The notes under the pieces were generated by a model that was given only the letters and a program-made list of their open reading frames with translations, did no database searches and was not told the DNA's origin. The position numbers and the translations under genes are program-made. From assembly GCF_001428665.1 (NCBI RefSeq), contig NZ_LMIJ01000011.1:726251-790250 (forward strand): DNA of 64,000 bases, given 5' to 3'. Every line of letters begins with the position of its first letter. Positions within the stretch are counted from its first letter, which is position 1. This stretch comes from Acidovorax sp. Root219 (GTDB lineage Bacteria; Pseudomonadota; Gammaproteobacteria; Burkholderiales; Burkholderiaceae_C). This document shows, piece after piece, positions 1 through 7,557 of this stretch.

Positions 1-55
1 TGTTGGAATAGCGGCCGTCGAGCGGCGACAGGGCAGTGATGGTGGACAGGCTCAT
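1..55 (-). CDS. purB: Adenylosuccinate lyase, N-terminal fragment (cut by window edge)
   Basis: Only the first 18 codons are inside the window, read leftward from an ATG at 55. They encode MSLSTITALSPLDGRY followed by SN, which matches the conserved N-terminus of PurB (LS.LTA.SP.DGRY). PurB acts in cytosolic purine synthesis, cleaving SAICAR and adenylosuccinate with release of fumarate. The gene is divergent from the GST gene at 307; 250 bases separate them and must hold both promoters. The rest of the gene lies outside the window, so integrity cannot be judged. The call rests on a short but characteristic motif. Confidence 0.8.
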   Translation of the reverse strand, partial: MSLSTITALSPLDGRYSN

Positions 56-306
56 GGGGCCAGATTGTAGGCTGCACGCACGGGGAAACCCCAATCCGCC
101 CAGTGCACCCGGTGGCCTGGTGCGCCGCAGACAAGCTGTTGCAAATCTGCACCAGTGCGCTGCAGCTCTCGTGGCAGGCCGCTACAGGCGCTCCTGCGCG
201 TTCTGGTATCCCCCATGCGGGGGGCTTGCGGGACAGGCGCCAGGGGGCGCAGCCGATAGAATCGGTCGTGTAACGTCAGCTTATCCCGCGCACTGGAAAC
301 CACCCC

Positions 307-921
307 ATGAAATTGATCGGAGCCTCCGCCAGCCCTTATGTACGCAAGGTGCGCGTCGTCATGGCCGAAAAGAAGCTCGACTACCAGTTCGTGCAGGAAA
401 ACGTCTGGGCCGACGACACGAGCATCGCCACCTCCAACCCGCTGGGCAAGGTGCCCTGCCTGGTGATGGAAGGCGGCGAGGCCGTCTTCGACTCGCGCGT
501 GATCGTCGAGTACCTGGACACCCTCTCTCCTGTGGGCAAGCTCATCCCCAGCCAGGGCCGTGAGCGTGCCGAGGTCAAGACCTGGGAAGCCCTGGCCGAC
601 GGTGTGGTGGACGCGGCCATCCTCGCCCGCCTGGAAGCCACCTGGGCCCACCGCAAGGACAGCGAGCGCAGCCAGGCCTGGATCGACCGCCAGATGCGCA
701 AGGTCAACGACAGCCTCAAGTCCATGAGCCAGGGCCTGGGCGACAAACCCTACTGCAGTGGTATCCACCTGAGCCTGTCGGACATCGCCGTGGGCTGCGC
801 CCTGGGCTGGCTCGAATTCCGCTTCCCGGACGTAGCCTGGCGCAGCGAGTACCCCAACCTGGGCAAGCTGCTGGACAAGCTCATGCAGCGCCCGAGCTTC
901 GCAGACACCAAGCCCTCTTGA
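307..921 (+). CDS. Glutathione S-transferase family protein
   Basis: A 204-residue cytosolic GST of normal family length. The N-terminal thioredoxin-like domain (about 1-78) has the SASPYVRKV segment at 7-15 where the catalytic Ser/Cys sits, the cis-Pro motif NPLGKVP at 44-50, and the glutathione gamma-glutamyl contact D62-S63-R64. The rest is the all-helical domain. It most resembles the YibF-type bacterial GSTs; the physiological substrate cannot be read from sequence. The start at 307 has a GGAAA ribosome-binding site nine bases upstream. It is divergent from purB and followed by a hairpin at 933-951, so it is probably monocistronic. Confidence 0.88.
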   Translation: MKLIGASASPYVRKVRVVMAEKKLDYQFVQENVWADDTSIATSNPLGKVPCLVMEGGEAVFDSRVIVEYLDTLSPVGKLIPSQGRERAEVKTWEALADGVVDAAILARLEATWAHRKDSERSQAWIDRQMRKVNDSLKSMSQGLGDKPYCSGIHLSLSDIAVGCALGWLEFRFPDVAWRSEYPNLGKLLDKLMQRPSFADTKPS

Positions 922-932
922 TCGCACCGGAG

Positions 933-951
933 GGGCCAGAGGGGCTGGCCC
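933..951 (+). terminator. Weak terminator-like hairpin after the GST gene
   Basis: A perfect 7-bp stem, GGGCCAG (933-939) and CTGGCCC (945-951), with a 5-base loop begins 11 bases after the GST stop codon. Only two T residues follow, so termination would be weak. It may instead separate GST expression from the TetR gene that starts at 972. Confidence 0.35.
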
Positions 952-971
952 TTGCCGTATGCTTGGCGCAT

Positions 972-1691
972 ATGGACGAAACGGTTCAAAATCCCCAGCC
1001 ATCCGCCAGTGCCAGCCGCCCGGCGCGGCAACGCGCTGCGCGCGAGGCTGCGGCCACCCCCGGTGCCGAGCGTGTACGCGTGAACGACCCCGACCGCACG
1101 ATGGCCAACATCCTGCAGGTGGCCACGGCGGAGTTCGCGGACAAAGGCCTGGCCGGTGCCCGCATCGATGAGATCGCGGCGCTCACCAGCACCAGCAAGC
1201 GCATGATCTACTACTATTTCGGTAGCAAGGAAGGCTTGTACGTCAAGGTGTTGGAGGAAGCCTATCGCCGCATCCGGCAGATCGAGTCGGAGCTGCACCT
1301 GGAAGACCTGGCGCCCGAGCAGGCCCTGCGCACCCTGGTCGGCTTCACCTTCGACTACCAGTTGGCCAACCCCGACTTCATCCGCCTGGTGATGAACGAG
1401 AACATGCACCGCGGCGAGTACATCAGCCGCTCCACGACCATCCAGGAGCTCAACATCCCGGTCATTCATGCGGTGCACAAGGTCTACCAGCGCGGCGTGG
1501 GCGCAGGCGTCTTCCGGCCCGACGTGGACCCGGTTGATCTGCACATGTCGATCTCGGCGCTGTGCTTCTTCAACGTCTCCAACCGGCACACCTTCGGCGC
1601 CATCTTCAAGCGCACGCTCGACTCGCCGGCCGCCATGGCCGAGCGCCGCGAATCCATCGTCGAGATGATCGTGCGCTTCCTGCGCCCCTGA
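972..1691 (+). CDS. TetR/AcrR family transcriptional regulator of the adjacent TRAP/dehydroshikimate operon
   Basis: A 239-residue TetR-type repressor. A basic, Ala-rich tail of about 40 residues precedes the DNA-binding domain. The helix-turn-helix is at about 62-84 (ARIDEIAALTSTSKRMIYYY), followed by the usual FGSKEGLY. The C-terminal ligand-binding half resembles large TetR proteins of aromatic-acid pathways. The reading frame is open upstream to a TTG at 918, but ATG 972 gives a more usual N-terminus; GTG 1080 is another possibility. No clear Shine-Dalgarno sequence precedes 972. It is encoded directly before, and in the same direction as, the TRAP transporter operon, and a palindrome at 1749-1764 in the intervening gap is a plausible operator. 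The inducer is inferred to be an operon substrate or product such as quinate, shikimate or protocatechuate. Confidence 0.85.
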   Translation: MDETVQNPQPSASASRPARQRAAREAAATPGAERVRVNDPDRTMANILQVATAEFADKGLAGARIDEIAALTSTSKRMIYYYFGSKEGLYVKVLEEAYRRIRQIESELHLEDLAPEQALRTLVGFTFDYQLANPDFIRLVMNENMHRGEYISRSTTIQELNIPVIHAVHKVYQRGVGAGVFRPDVDPVDLHMSISALCFFNVSNRHTFGAIFKRTLDSPAAMAERRESIVEMIVRFLRP

Positions 1692-1748
1692 GCTTTCGCG
1701 GCAACCACGCCCCGGCTGCGGGGGATCAGGGTTTGTACCTGGATTAAA

Positions 1749-1764
1749 TACTAACCAGTTCGTA
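1749..1764. promoter_or_regulatory. Candidate TetR operator upstream of the TRAP operon
   Basis: TACTAAC-CA-GTTCGTA is a 16-bp inverted repeat matching in 6 of 7 arm positions. Size and symmetry fit TetR-family operators. It lies in the AT-rich part of the gap between the TetR gene and dctQ, 34 bases before the dctQ start, and is nested in a wider TTTGTAC...GTACAAA inverted repeat (about 1731-1767). The assignment to the neighbouring TetR is inferred from position. Confidence 0.5.
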
Positions 1765-1797
1765 CAAAATCTCGATCACAACGACCGGAGACTGGCA

Positions 1798-2373
1798 ATG
1801 CTGGAATGGACCGACCGCCTGCTGGGGCGATACACCCGCCTGCTCGACATGCTCGGAGGCCTTTGCCTGGCCCTGATGGTGGTGCTGGTCTTCGGCAACG
1901 TGGTGGCGCGCTATGCGCTCAACTCGGGCATCACCATCTCCGAAGAGCTTTCGCGCTGGCTGTTCGTGTGGCTCACCTTCATGGGTTCCATCGTGGCACT
2001 GCGCGAGCACGGCCACCTGGGCACCGACATGCTGGTCTCGCGCCTGCCGCCCGCCGGCAAGCGCGCCTGCCTGGCACTGGCGCAGGTGGCGATGATTTTC
2101 GTTTCCTGGCTGCTGCTGTCGGGCAGCTGGGCGCAGATGCTGATCAACTGGGAGACCGAGGCCCCCGTCACCGGCGCATCGGTGGCGATCTTCTACGCCA
2201 GCGGCGTGCTCATGGGCGCCTCGGGCATCGCCATCCTGCTGCGCGATCTGCTGCGCACGCTGTTCACCCCACTGTCCGAACAGGAGCTGGTCATGGTGCA
2301 GGAGAGTGAGGAGTTGTCCGCGCTGGCACAACGCAATGGGGTCGATTCCGATCTGCCTGCCAAGCGCCCCTGA
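1798..2373 (+). CDS. TRAP transporter small membrane subunit (DctQ family)
   Basis: A 191-residue DctQ-type protein with four predicted membrane helices. Family-typical features are the ISEELSRWLFVWLTF segment after the first helix and the GHLGTDMLVSRLP loop. It forms the inner-membrane complex with the large DctM subunit encoded next and takes substrate delivered by the periplasmic DctP protein (3745), driven by the sodium or proton gradient. A GGAG ribosome-binding site lies 9 bases before ATG 1798. It is the first gene of the operon, 106 bases after the TetR gene, with the candidate operator in between. Confidence 0.9.
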   Translation: MLEWTDRLLGRYTRLLDMLGGLCLALMVVLVFGNVVARYALNSGITISEELSRWLFVWLTFMGSIVALREHGHLGTDMLVSRLPPAGKRACLALAQVAMIFVSWLLLSGSWAQMLINWETEAPVTGASVAIFYASGVLMGASGIAILLRDLLRTLFTPLSEQELVMVQESEELSALAQRNGVDSDLPAKRP

Positions 2374-2407
2374 TCCGCCGCACCGCACGCCCACAGGACA
2401 CCCGCCC

Positions 2408-3688
2408 ATGACCGTCGCCATCTTCCTCGGATCCCTGCTTCTCGCCATGGCGATCGGCATCCCCATCGCCTATGCCCTGCTGCTCAGCGGCGCTGCGCTG
2501 ATGTGGCACCTGGACCTGTTCGACGCGCAGATCCTGGCGCAGAACGTCATCAATGGTGCCGACAGCTTTCCCCTGCTGGCGGTGCCCTTCTTCATGCTGG
2601 CCGGCGAAATCATGAATGTCGGCGGCCTGTCGCGGCGCATCGTCAAGCTGGCGCTGGCGCTGGTGGGCCACATGCCCGGCGGCCTGGGCTACGTGACCAT
2701 CATGGACGCCGTGCTCCTGGCCGCCGTCTCGGGCTCGGCCGTGGCCGATGCCGCAGCCCTCGCCTCGCTGCTGCTGCCGATGATGGTCGCTGCCGGGCAC
2801 GACAAGGCCCGCTCGGCCGGCCTGATCGCATCGGCCGGCATCATCGCCCCGGTCATCCCGCCTTCCATCGGCTTCGTGATCTTCGGCGTGGCCGCCAATG
2901 TGTCCATCAGCAAGCTGTTCCTCGCGGGCATCGTGCCCGGCGTGCTGCTGGGTCTGTCGCTCGCGGTCACCTGGTGGTGGCTGGTGCGCAACGAGAAAGT
3001 GCAGCCCCCGCCCAAGGCCTCGCGCGCCGAACTGCTCAAGGCGCTGCGCGAAGCCGTCTGGGCCCTGGGCCTGCCCCTCATCATCCTGGTGGGCCTGCGC
3101 ATGGGCGTGTTCACCCCGACCGAGGCGGCCGTGGTCGCGGCCGTGTATGCCCTGCTGGTGGCGATGTTCGTCTACCGCGAGATCGGCGTGCGCCAGCTGG
3201 CAGGCATCTTCCAGGCCTCGGCCCGCACCAGCGCCATCGTGATGTTCCTGGTGGCTGCTGCCATGGTCTCGGCCTGGCTGATCACCGTGGCCGACCTGCC
3301 CACCAAGGTCATCGGCATGCTGGAGCCCTTCATGGGCAACCAGACGCTGCTGCTGGTGGCCATCATGGTGCTGGTGATGGTGGTGGGCACGGCTATGGAC
3401 ATGACGCCCACCATCCTGATCCTGACCCCAGTGCTGATGCCGGTGGTCAAGGCTGCCGGCATCGACCCCGTGTACTTCGGCGTGCTGTTCATCATCAACA
3501 ACGCCATCGGGCTGATCACGCCGCCGGTGGGCACAGTGCTCAACGTCGTGGCCGGGGTGGGGCGCATCTCCATGGACCAGGTCACGCGTGGCGTGCTGCC
3601 TTTCATGCTGGCCCAGTTCTTCGTGATGTTCCTGCTGGTGGTGTTCCCCTCCATCGTCATGGTGCCGCTGCGCTGGCTCACCGGCTGA
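2408..3688 (+). CDS. TRAP transporter large membrane subunit (DctM family)
   Basis: A 426-residue DctM/UIT-family permease, of standard family length, with about 12 hydrophobic helices. The signature SGSAVADAAALASLLLP and the paired GITP/LITPPVGT-like segment near the C-terminus are present. It is the transport channel of the TRAP system. The start at ATG 2408 (MTVAIFLG) sits 34 bases after the dctQ stop. The frame is open further upstream to 2306, but that would overlap dctQ and lacks family similarity. The substrate is inferred from the downstream genes. Confidence 0.93.
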   Translation: MTVAIFLGSLLLAMAIGIPIAYALLLSGAALMWHLDLFDAQILAQNVINGADSFPLLAVPFFMLAGEIMNVGGLSRRIVKLALALVGHMPGGLGYVTIMDAVLLAAVSGSAVADAAALASLLLPMMVAAGHDKARSAGLIASAGIIAPVIPPSIGFVIFGVAANVSISKLFLAGIVPGVLLGLSLAVTWWWLVRNEKVQPPPKASRAELLKALREAVWALGLPLIILVGLRMGVFTPTEAAVVAAVYALLVAMFVYREIGVRQLAGIFQASARTSAIVMFLVAAAMVSAWLITVADLPTKVIGMLEPFMGNQTLLLVAIMVLVMVVGTAMDMTPTILILTPVLMPVVKAAGIDPVYFGVLFIINNAIGLITPPVGTVLNVVAGVGRISMDQVTRGVLPFMLAQFFVMFLLVVFPSIVMVPLRWLTG

Positions 3689-3744
3689 AAATTTCACCGT
3701 CGTCGTTCCGTTCCGCTACCCACTACATCAAGGAGACTTTCATC

Positions 3745-4749
3745 ATGACCCTCTTGAAGACCCTGCTGGCCACGGCCCTGGTTGCCGCATCGCTGTTGTC
3801 CGGTGCCCACGCGCAGGAGCGCACCATCAAGTTCGCCTTCCAGAACCAGAAAGAGCACCCCCAGGCCCAGGGCGCGCAGAAGTTCGCCGACCTCGTGGCC
3901 GCCAAGACCAATGGCCGCATCGCGGTCAAGCTCTTCCCCGGCGGCACGCTGGGCGGTGACCTGCAGACCGTCTCGGCGCTGCAGGGCGGCACGGTGGAGA
4001 TGACCGTGCTCAACGCGGGCATCCTCTCCGCCCAGACCAAGGAATTCGGCATCTACGACTTCCCCTTCCTGTTCGCCTCGCCGCAGGAAGCCGATGCTGT
4101 CACCGACGGCCCCTTCGGCAAGAAGCTGCTCGACAAGCTGCAGGCCAAGAACCTGGTGGGCCTGGGCTACTGGGAGCTCGGCTTTCGCAACCTGACCAAC
4201 AGCAAGAAGCCCATCACCAAGGCAGAGGACATCGCGGGCCTCAAGATCCGCGTGATCCAGTCGCCGATCTACATCGACATGTTCAACGCACTGGGCGCCA
4301 ACGCCGTGCCCATGCCCTTCCCCGAGCTCTATACCGCCATGGAGCAAAAGGCGGTGGACGGCCAGGAGAATCCGTTCTCGACCATCCTCTCGTCCAAGTT
4401 CGCCGAGGTGCAAAAGCACCTCACGATCACGCGCCACATGTACAACCCGCAGGCCGTCATCGTCAGCAAGAAGTTCTGGGACAGCCTGAACCCGGCGGAC
4501 CAGAAGGCTGTTACCGAAGCCATGGCCGAGGCCACCACCTTCCAGCGCAGCGTCTCGCGCTCGCAGGCCGACGTGGCGCTGGAGGAGCTCAAGAAGGCGG
4601 GCATGCAAGTGACCGAGTTCTCGCCGGCCGAGGTCGACAAGCTGCGCGCCAAGGTCAAGCCCGTGGTCGAAAAGCACAGCGACAAGGTCGGCGCCGAGAC
4701 GGTGCAGGAGGTCTACGCCACGCTGGCCAAGCTGCGCGGCGGCAAGTAA
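3745..4749 (+). CDS. TRAP transporter periplasmic substrate-binding protein (DctP family)
   Basis: A 334-residue DctP-type extracytoplasmic receptor. Residues 1-23 are a classical signal peptide ending AHA before QERTIKFAF. Conserved DctP features include the LFPGGTLGG segment, GLKIRVIQSP with the carboxylate-binding arginine, and the C-terminal ENPFSTI region. It captures an organic acid in the periplasm and delivers it to the DctQM complex. A strong AAGGAG ribosome-binding site precedes ATG 3745. A perfect stem-loop follows the stop (4759-4792), as often found after highly expressed binding-protein genes. Neighbouring enzymes suggest quinate, shikimate or dehydroshikimate as ligand; this is inference. 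Confidence 0.92.
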   Translation: MTLLKTLLATALVAASLLSGAHAQERTIKFAFQNQKEHPQAQGAQKFADLVAAKTNGRIAVKLFPGGTLGGDLQTVSALQGGTVEMTVLNAGILSAQTKEFGIYDFPFLFASPQEADAVTDGPFGKKLLDKLQAKNLVGLGYWELGFRNLTNSKKPITKAEDIAGLKIRVIQSPIYIDMFNALGANAVPMPFPELYTAMEQKAVDGQENPFSTILSSKFAEVQKHLTITRHMYNPQAVIVSKKFWDSLNPADQKAVTEAMAEATTFQRSVSRSQADVALEELKKAGMQVTEFSPAEVDKLRAKVKPVVEKHSDKVGAETVQEVYATLAKLRGGK

Positions 4750-4758
4750 TCCGGTAAC

Positions 4759-4792
4759 CCGCATGGTCTCGGCTTCGGCCAAGGCCATGCGG
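4759..4792 (+). terminator. Intercistronic stem-loop between dctP and the dehydrogenase gene
   Basis: CCGCATGG (4759-4766) and CCATGCGG (4785-4792) form a perfect 8-bp stem. The enclosed 18 bases contain a smaller GGC-TTCG-GCC hairpin with a stable UUCG tetraloop. There is no T-run, so it more likely acts as an mRNA stabiliser or partial attenuator separating the abundant binding protein from downstream enzymes. It also buries the ATG at 4763, arguing against that start for the next gene. Confidence 0.5.
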
Positions 4793-4807
4793 CAAGGCCT
4801 GTATCCC

Positions 4808-5701
4808 ATGGACACCCTGCTTCTCGACTCCCCTCCCACCATGTCTTCCACAAGCCCCCGCAAGGTACTGATCGGGCTGATCGGTGCAGGCATCCAACAA
4901 TCGCTGTCGCCCGCGCTGCACGAAGAAGAAGCGCGGCACCACGGCATGCGCCTGCACTACCAGCTGATCGACCTGGACCGATCCGCATCTTCGCCCGCGC
5001 AGCTGCCCACCCTGCTGTCGGCGGCACGCATCATGGGCTATGCCGGCTGCAACGTGACCTATCCCTGCAAGCAGGCCGTAATCGCGCATCTCGACGACTT
5101 GTCCGAGGAGGCGCGGGCCATGGGTGCCGTGAACACCGTGGTGGTGCAGGATGGCCGGCTGGTGGGGCACAACACCGATGGCTCGGGCTGGGCCTGGGGT
5201 TTCCAACGTGCCTTGCCAGAGGCCGATCTGGCCCATGTGGTGCTGCTGGGCGCAGGCGGTGCCGGCGCGGCCATTGCCCATGCCGTGCTGCGGCTGGGCG
5301 CGCAGCGCCTGGTCATCGTGGATGCGCAGCCCGAGCGCGCCGCGCAACTGGCGGCGGACGTCAATGCGCTCTACGGTGCGAGGGCCCATGCCAGCGACAT
5401 CGCCACTGCCATGGCGCAGGCCACGGGGCTGATCCACGCCACGCCCACCGGTATGGACAAACTGCCCGGCGTGCCTCTGGATGTGGGCCTGCTGCGCCCC
5501 GCCATGTGGGTGTCCGAGGTGGTGTACTTCCCGCTCGAAACGGCCCTGGTGCAGGCCGCACGCGCCCTGGGTTGCCGAGTCTCGGACGGCGGCGGCATGG
5601 CCGTGGGCCAGGCCGTCGGGGCGTTCGAATTGTTCACCGGCGTCGCCCCCGATCCTGCGCGCATGGATGCGCACTTTCGCCAATTGGTCACCAGGCGCTG
5701 A
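4808..5701 (+). CDS. Quinate/shikimate dehydrogenase (AroE/YdiB family)
   Basis: A 297-residue member of the shikimate dehydrogenase family. Catalytic and substrate motifs are present: SLSP at 32-35, NVTYPCK with the catalytic lysine at 88, GAVNT at 106-110, and NTDG with the catalytic aspartate at 124. The nucleotide site GAGGAG is at 148-153; the second strand ends in VDAQPER rather than the NRT..R of NADP-specific AroE, suggesting NAD use as in catabolic YdiB/QuiB-type enzymes. It would oxidise shikimate or quinate to 3-dehydroshikimate or 3-dehydroquinate. The start is uncertain: 4808 has AAGG ten bases upstream; 4841 is also possible; 4763 lies inside a hairpin. It sits between the TRAP genes and the dehydroshikimate dehydratase-like gene, which supports a catabolic role. 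Confidence 0.87.
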   Translation: MDTLLLDSPPTMSSTSPRKVLIGLIGAGIQQSLSPALHEEEARHHGMRLHYQLIDLDRSASSPAQLPTLLSAARIMGYAGCNVTYPCKQAVIAHLDDLSEEARAMGAVNTVVVQDGRLVGHNTDGSGWAWGFQRALPEADLAHVVLLGAGGAGAAIAHAVLRLGAQRLVIVDAQPERAAQLAADVNALYGARAHASDIATAMAQATGLIHATPTGMDKLPGVPLDVGLLRPAMWVSEVVYFPLETALVQAARALGCRVSDGGGMAVGQAVGAFELFTGVAPDPARMDAHFRQLVTRR

Positions 5702-5737
5702 CCTGGTGCGCTCACCATTTCACAAGGAGCCCCGCCC

Positions 5738-6631
5738 ATGAGCCCCCCGATGACGGCCGACCGTGAATCCCTGGGCACCCTGCCCAACCCCCTGGGCCTG
5801 CAGGGCGTGGAGTTCATCGAATACGCCACGGCCCGCCCCCAGGCACTGGGCCAGGCGCTGGAGCGCATGGGCTTCAAGCCCGTGGCGCGCCACCGCTCGC
5901 GCGAGGTGCTGCTGTACCGCCAGGGCGGCATGAACATCATCGTCAACGCCCACCAGGGCGACGAGCCGGCCCATGGCGCGCAGGCCCCCGGTGATGCCCC
6001 GGTGCTGGCCGCCATTGCCTTTCGCGTCGGCAATGCTGCCGCCGCTTACCGGCGCGTGCTGGAGCTCGGCGCCTGGGCCGTGCATACCGAGGTCGAGGTC
6101 ATGGAGCTCAACATCCCGGCCATCCACGGCGTGGGCACCAGCCGCATCTACTTCGTCGACCGGCACCGTGAGTTCTCGATCTACGACGTGGACTTCGTAC
6201 CGATACCGGGGGCGGACCCACGCCCGCCAGCCCAGCACGGCCTGCACCTGTTCGGCCTGGTGCAGTACATCGGCCTCGATCGGCTGGCCGACTGGACCGC
6301 CTTCTATGGTGAGCTGTTCGGCTTTGCCGAGCTGCCGCCCGAGCAGAGCTTTGGCGTGCTCACGCAGGGGCGCATCCTCGCCAGTCCCTGCGGCACGCTG
6401 TACTGGCAGCTCATCGAGCCGCTGATCGACGCGCTCGATGCCGACCCCGGCGAACTGCTGCAGCGCGTGGCCTTCGGCACGGGCGACGTGCTGGCCACGG
6501 TGGCAGCCCTGCGCGCACAAGGTGTGGATTTCGTCGAATCGCCCACGGGCGTGCACAGCGAAGTCCGAGGAGCGCTTACGCGTGCCGATGCGGGTGGCGC
6601 CAGCTTCGAGCTGGTGCTCGACCCGCGATGA
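5738..6631 (+). CDS. HPPD-like VOC-fold protein, the separate equivalent of the C-terminal half of QuiC1; iron site broken
   Basis: A 297-residue two-module vicinal-oxygen-chelate protein that aligns along its length with bacterial 4-hydroxyphenylpyruvate dioxygenase (NPLGLQGVEFIEY near the N-terminus, LNIPAIHGVG at about 124-133). It is about 60 residues shorter than HPPD. By alignment with Pseudomonas fluorescens HPPD, iron ligand His161 corresponds to Gly173 (LFGLVQYI for IDHLTHNV) and His240 to Arg243 (QRVAF for QHVAF). Only Glu322 is kept, as Glu291. Dioxygenase activity is therefore unlikely. In pseudomonads an HPPD-like domain is fused behind the dehydroshikimate dehydratase domain in QuiC1; here it is a separate gene upstream of that domain and overlaps it by 4 bases. 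A structural or regulatory partner role is inferred. AAGGA precedes the start. Confidence 0.82.
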   Translation: MSPPMTADRESLGTLPNPLGLQGVEFIEYATARPQALGQALERMGFKPVARHRSREVLLYRQGGMNIIVNAHQGDEPAHGAQAPGDAPVLAAIAFRVGNAAAAYRRVLELGAWAVHTEVEVMELNIPAIHGVGTSRIYFVDRHREFSIYDVDFVPIPGADPRPPAQHGLHLFGLVQYIGLDRLADWTAFYGELFGFAELPPEQSFGVLTQGRILASPCGTLYWQLIEPLIDALDADPGELLQRVAFGTGDVLATVAALRAQGVDFVESPTGVHSEVRGALTRADAGGASFELVLDPR

Positions 6632-7551
6632 AAACGGCACTCCCCATGCGCGCCCAGGCCATGCAACGCAACGTCGCCGATTTCGGCATGGACACCATCA
6701 GCCTCGCCGGTCCGCTGGAGGCCAAGCTGGCCGCCGTGAAGGCCGCCGGCTTCGGCCAGATCATGCTGGCCGCGCGCGACCTCGTCGGCCACCCCGAGGG
6801 TATCGACGCTGCCGTGCAGGCGGTGCGCAGCAGCGGCCTGCGCGTCACGGGCTTTCAGGTGCTGCGCGATTTCGAGGGGCTCTCGGGCCACCTGCACAGC
6901 TACAAGCTGGGCATCGCCCAGCAGATGATCCTCATGGCGCGCGCGCTGGGCACCCGGGTGCTGCTGGCCTGCAGTTCCACTTCGCTGCATGCCACGGACG
7001 ATCCCGAAGCGATTGCGCGCGACCTGCGCAAGCTGGCCATGCTGGCGCTGCCCCACGGTATCCGCATTGCGTTCGAGGGCCTGTCCTGGGGCCGGCACAT
7101 CAACGAGGTGCACCAGGCCTGGGCCGCGGTGCAACGGGCCGATTGCCCCAACCTGGGCCTGGCCATCGACTCCTACCACCAGTTCGCCACCAGCACGCCG
7201 CTCGAAGCCCTGGAGGGCGTGGACCCGGAGCGCATTTACCTGGTGCAGCTGTCGGACTTCATGTGGCAGGAGACGCGCACGGTGCAGGAGCGCATCGACA
7301 CGGCGCGGCACTTCCGCGTGTTCCCGGGCGAGGGCGTGCACAGCCAGGCGCTGGTCGATTTGGTGCGCAAGCTCGACGGCATGGGCTACCGGGGCGACTA
7401 CAGCTTCGAGGTCTTCAACGACGACTACCAGCAACTGCCCCTGCCCTACGTGGCCGGCCGGGCCTGGAACAGCGCGGTGTGGCTGGCCGAAGGGGTGCTG
7501 CAGCGTGCCGTGCCCTTGCCTGGACACTTGCGCCTGCGGGATCGCGCGTGA
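6628..7551 (+). CDS. 3-dehydroshikimate dehydratase-like sugar-phosphate-isomerase/epimerase TIM barrel
   Basis: A 307-residue AP-endonuclease-2/xylose-isomerase-like barrel. Candidate metal ligands sit in family positions: Glu150 (FEGLSWG), Asp181 with His184 (AIDSYH), Gln207 (VQLSDF) and Glu261 (YSFEVFND). This pattern fits the AsbF/QuiC-type 3-dehydroshikimate dehydratases, which convert dehydroshikimate to protocatechuate with a divalent metal. Its ATG (6628) overlaps the stop of the HPPD-like gene in an ATGA, so the two are translationally coupled and may form a complex equivalent to fused QuiC1. Later methionines (codons 7 and 12) are alternative starts. It ends the operon, only six bases from the stop of the convergent SnoaL-like gene. 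Other sugar-phosphate isomerase activities are possible, but the dehydrogenase neighbour favours this assignment. Confidence 0.8.
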   Translation: MKTALPMRAQAMQRNVADFGMDTISLAGPLEAKLAAVKAAGFGQIMLAARDLVGHPEGIDAAVQAVRSSGLRVTGFQVLRDFEGLSGHLHSYKLGIAQQMILMARALGTRVLLACSSTSLHATDDPEAIARDLRKLAMLALPHGIRIAFEGLSWGRHINEVHQAWAAVQRADCPNLGLAIDSYHQFATSTPLEALEGVDPERIYLVQLSDFMWQETRTVQERIDTARHFRVFPGEGVHSQALVDLVRKLDGMGYRGDYSFEVFNDDYQQLPLPYVAGRAWNSAVWLAEGVLQRAVPLPGHLRLRDRA

Positions 7552-7557
7552 TCGACC

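Noticed and set aside
4763-4807. Upstream ATG for the quinate/shikimate dehydrogenase
   Set aside because: It lies inside a perfect stem-loop and lacks a ribosome-binding site; downstream starts fit family length better.
5738-7551. Reading the HPPD-like gene as part of tyrosine/homogentisate degradation
   Set aside because: Two iron ligands are missing, the protein is short, no homogentisate genes are present, and the context is dehydroshikimate metabolism.
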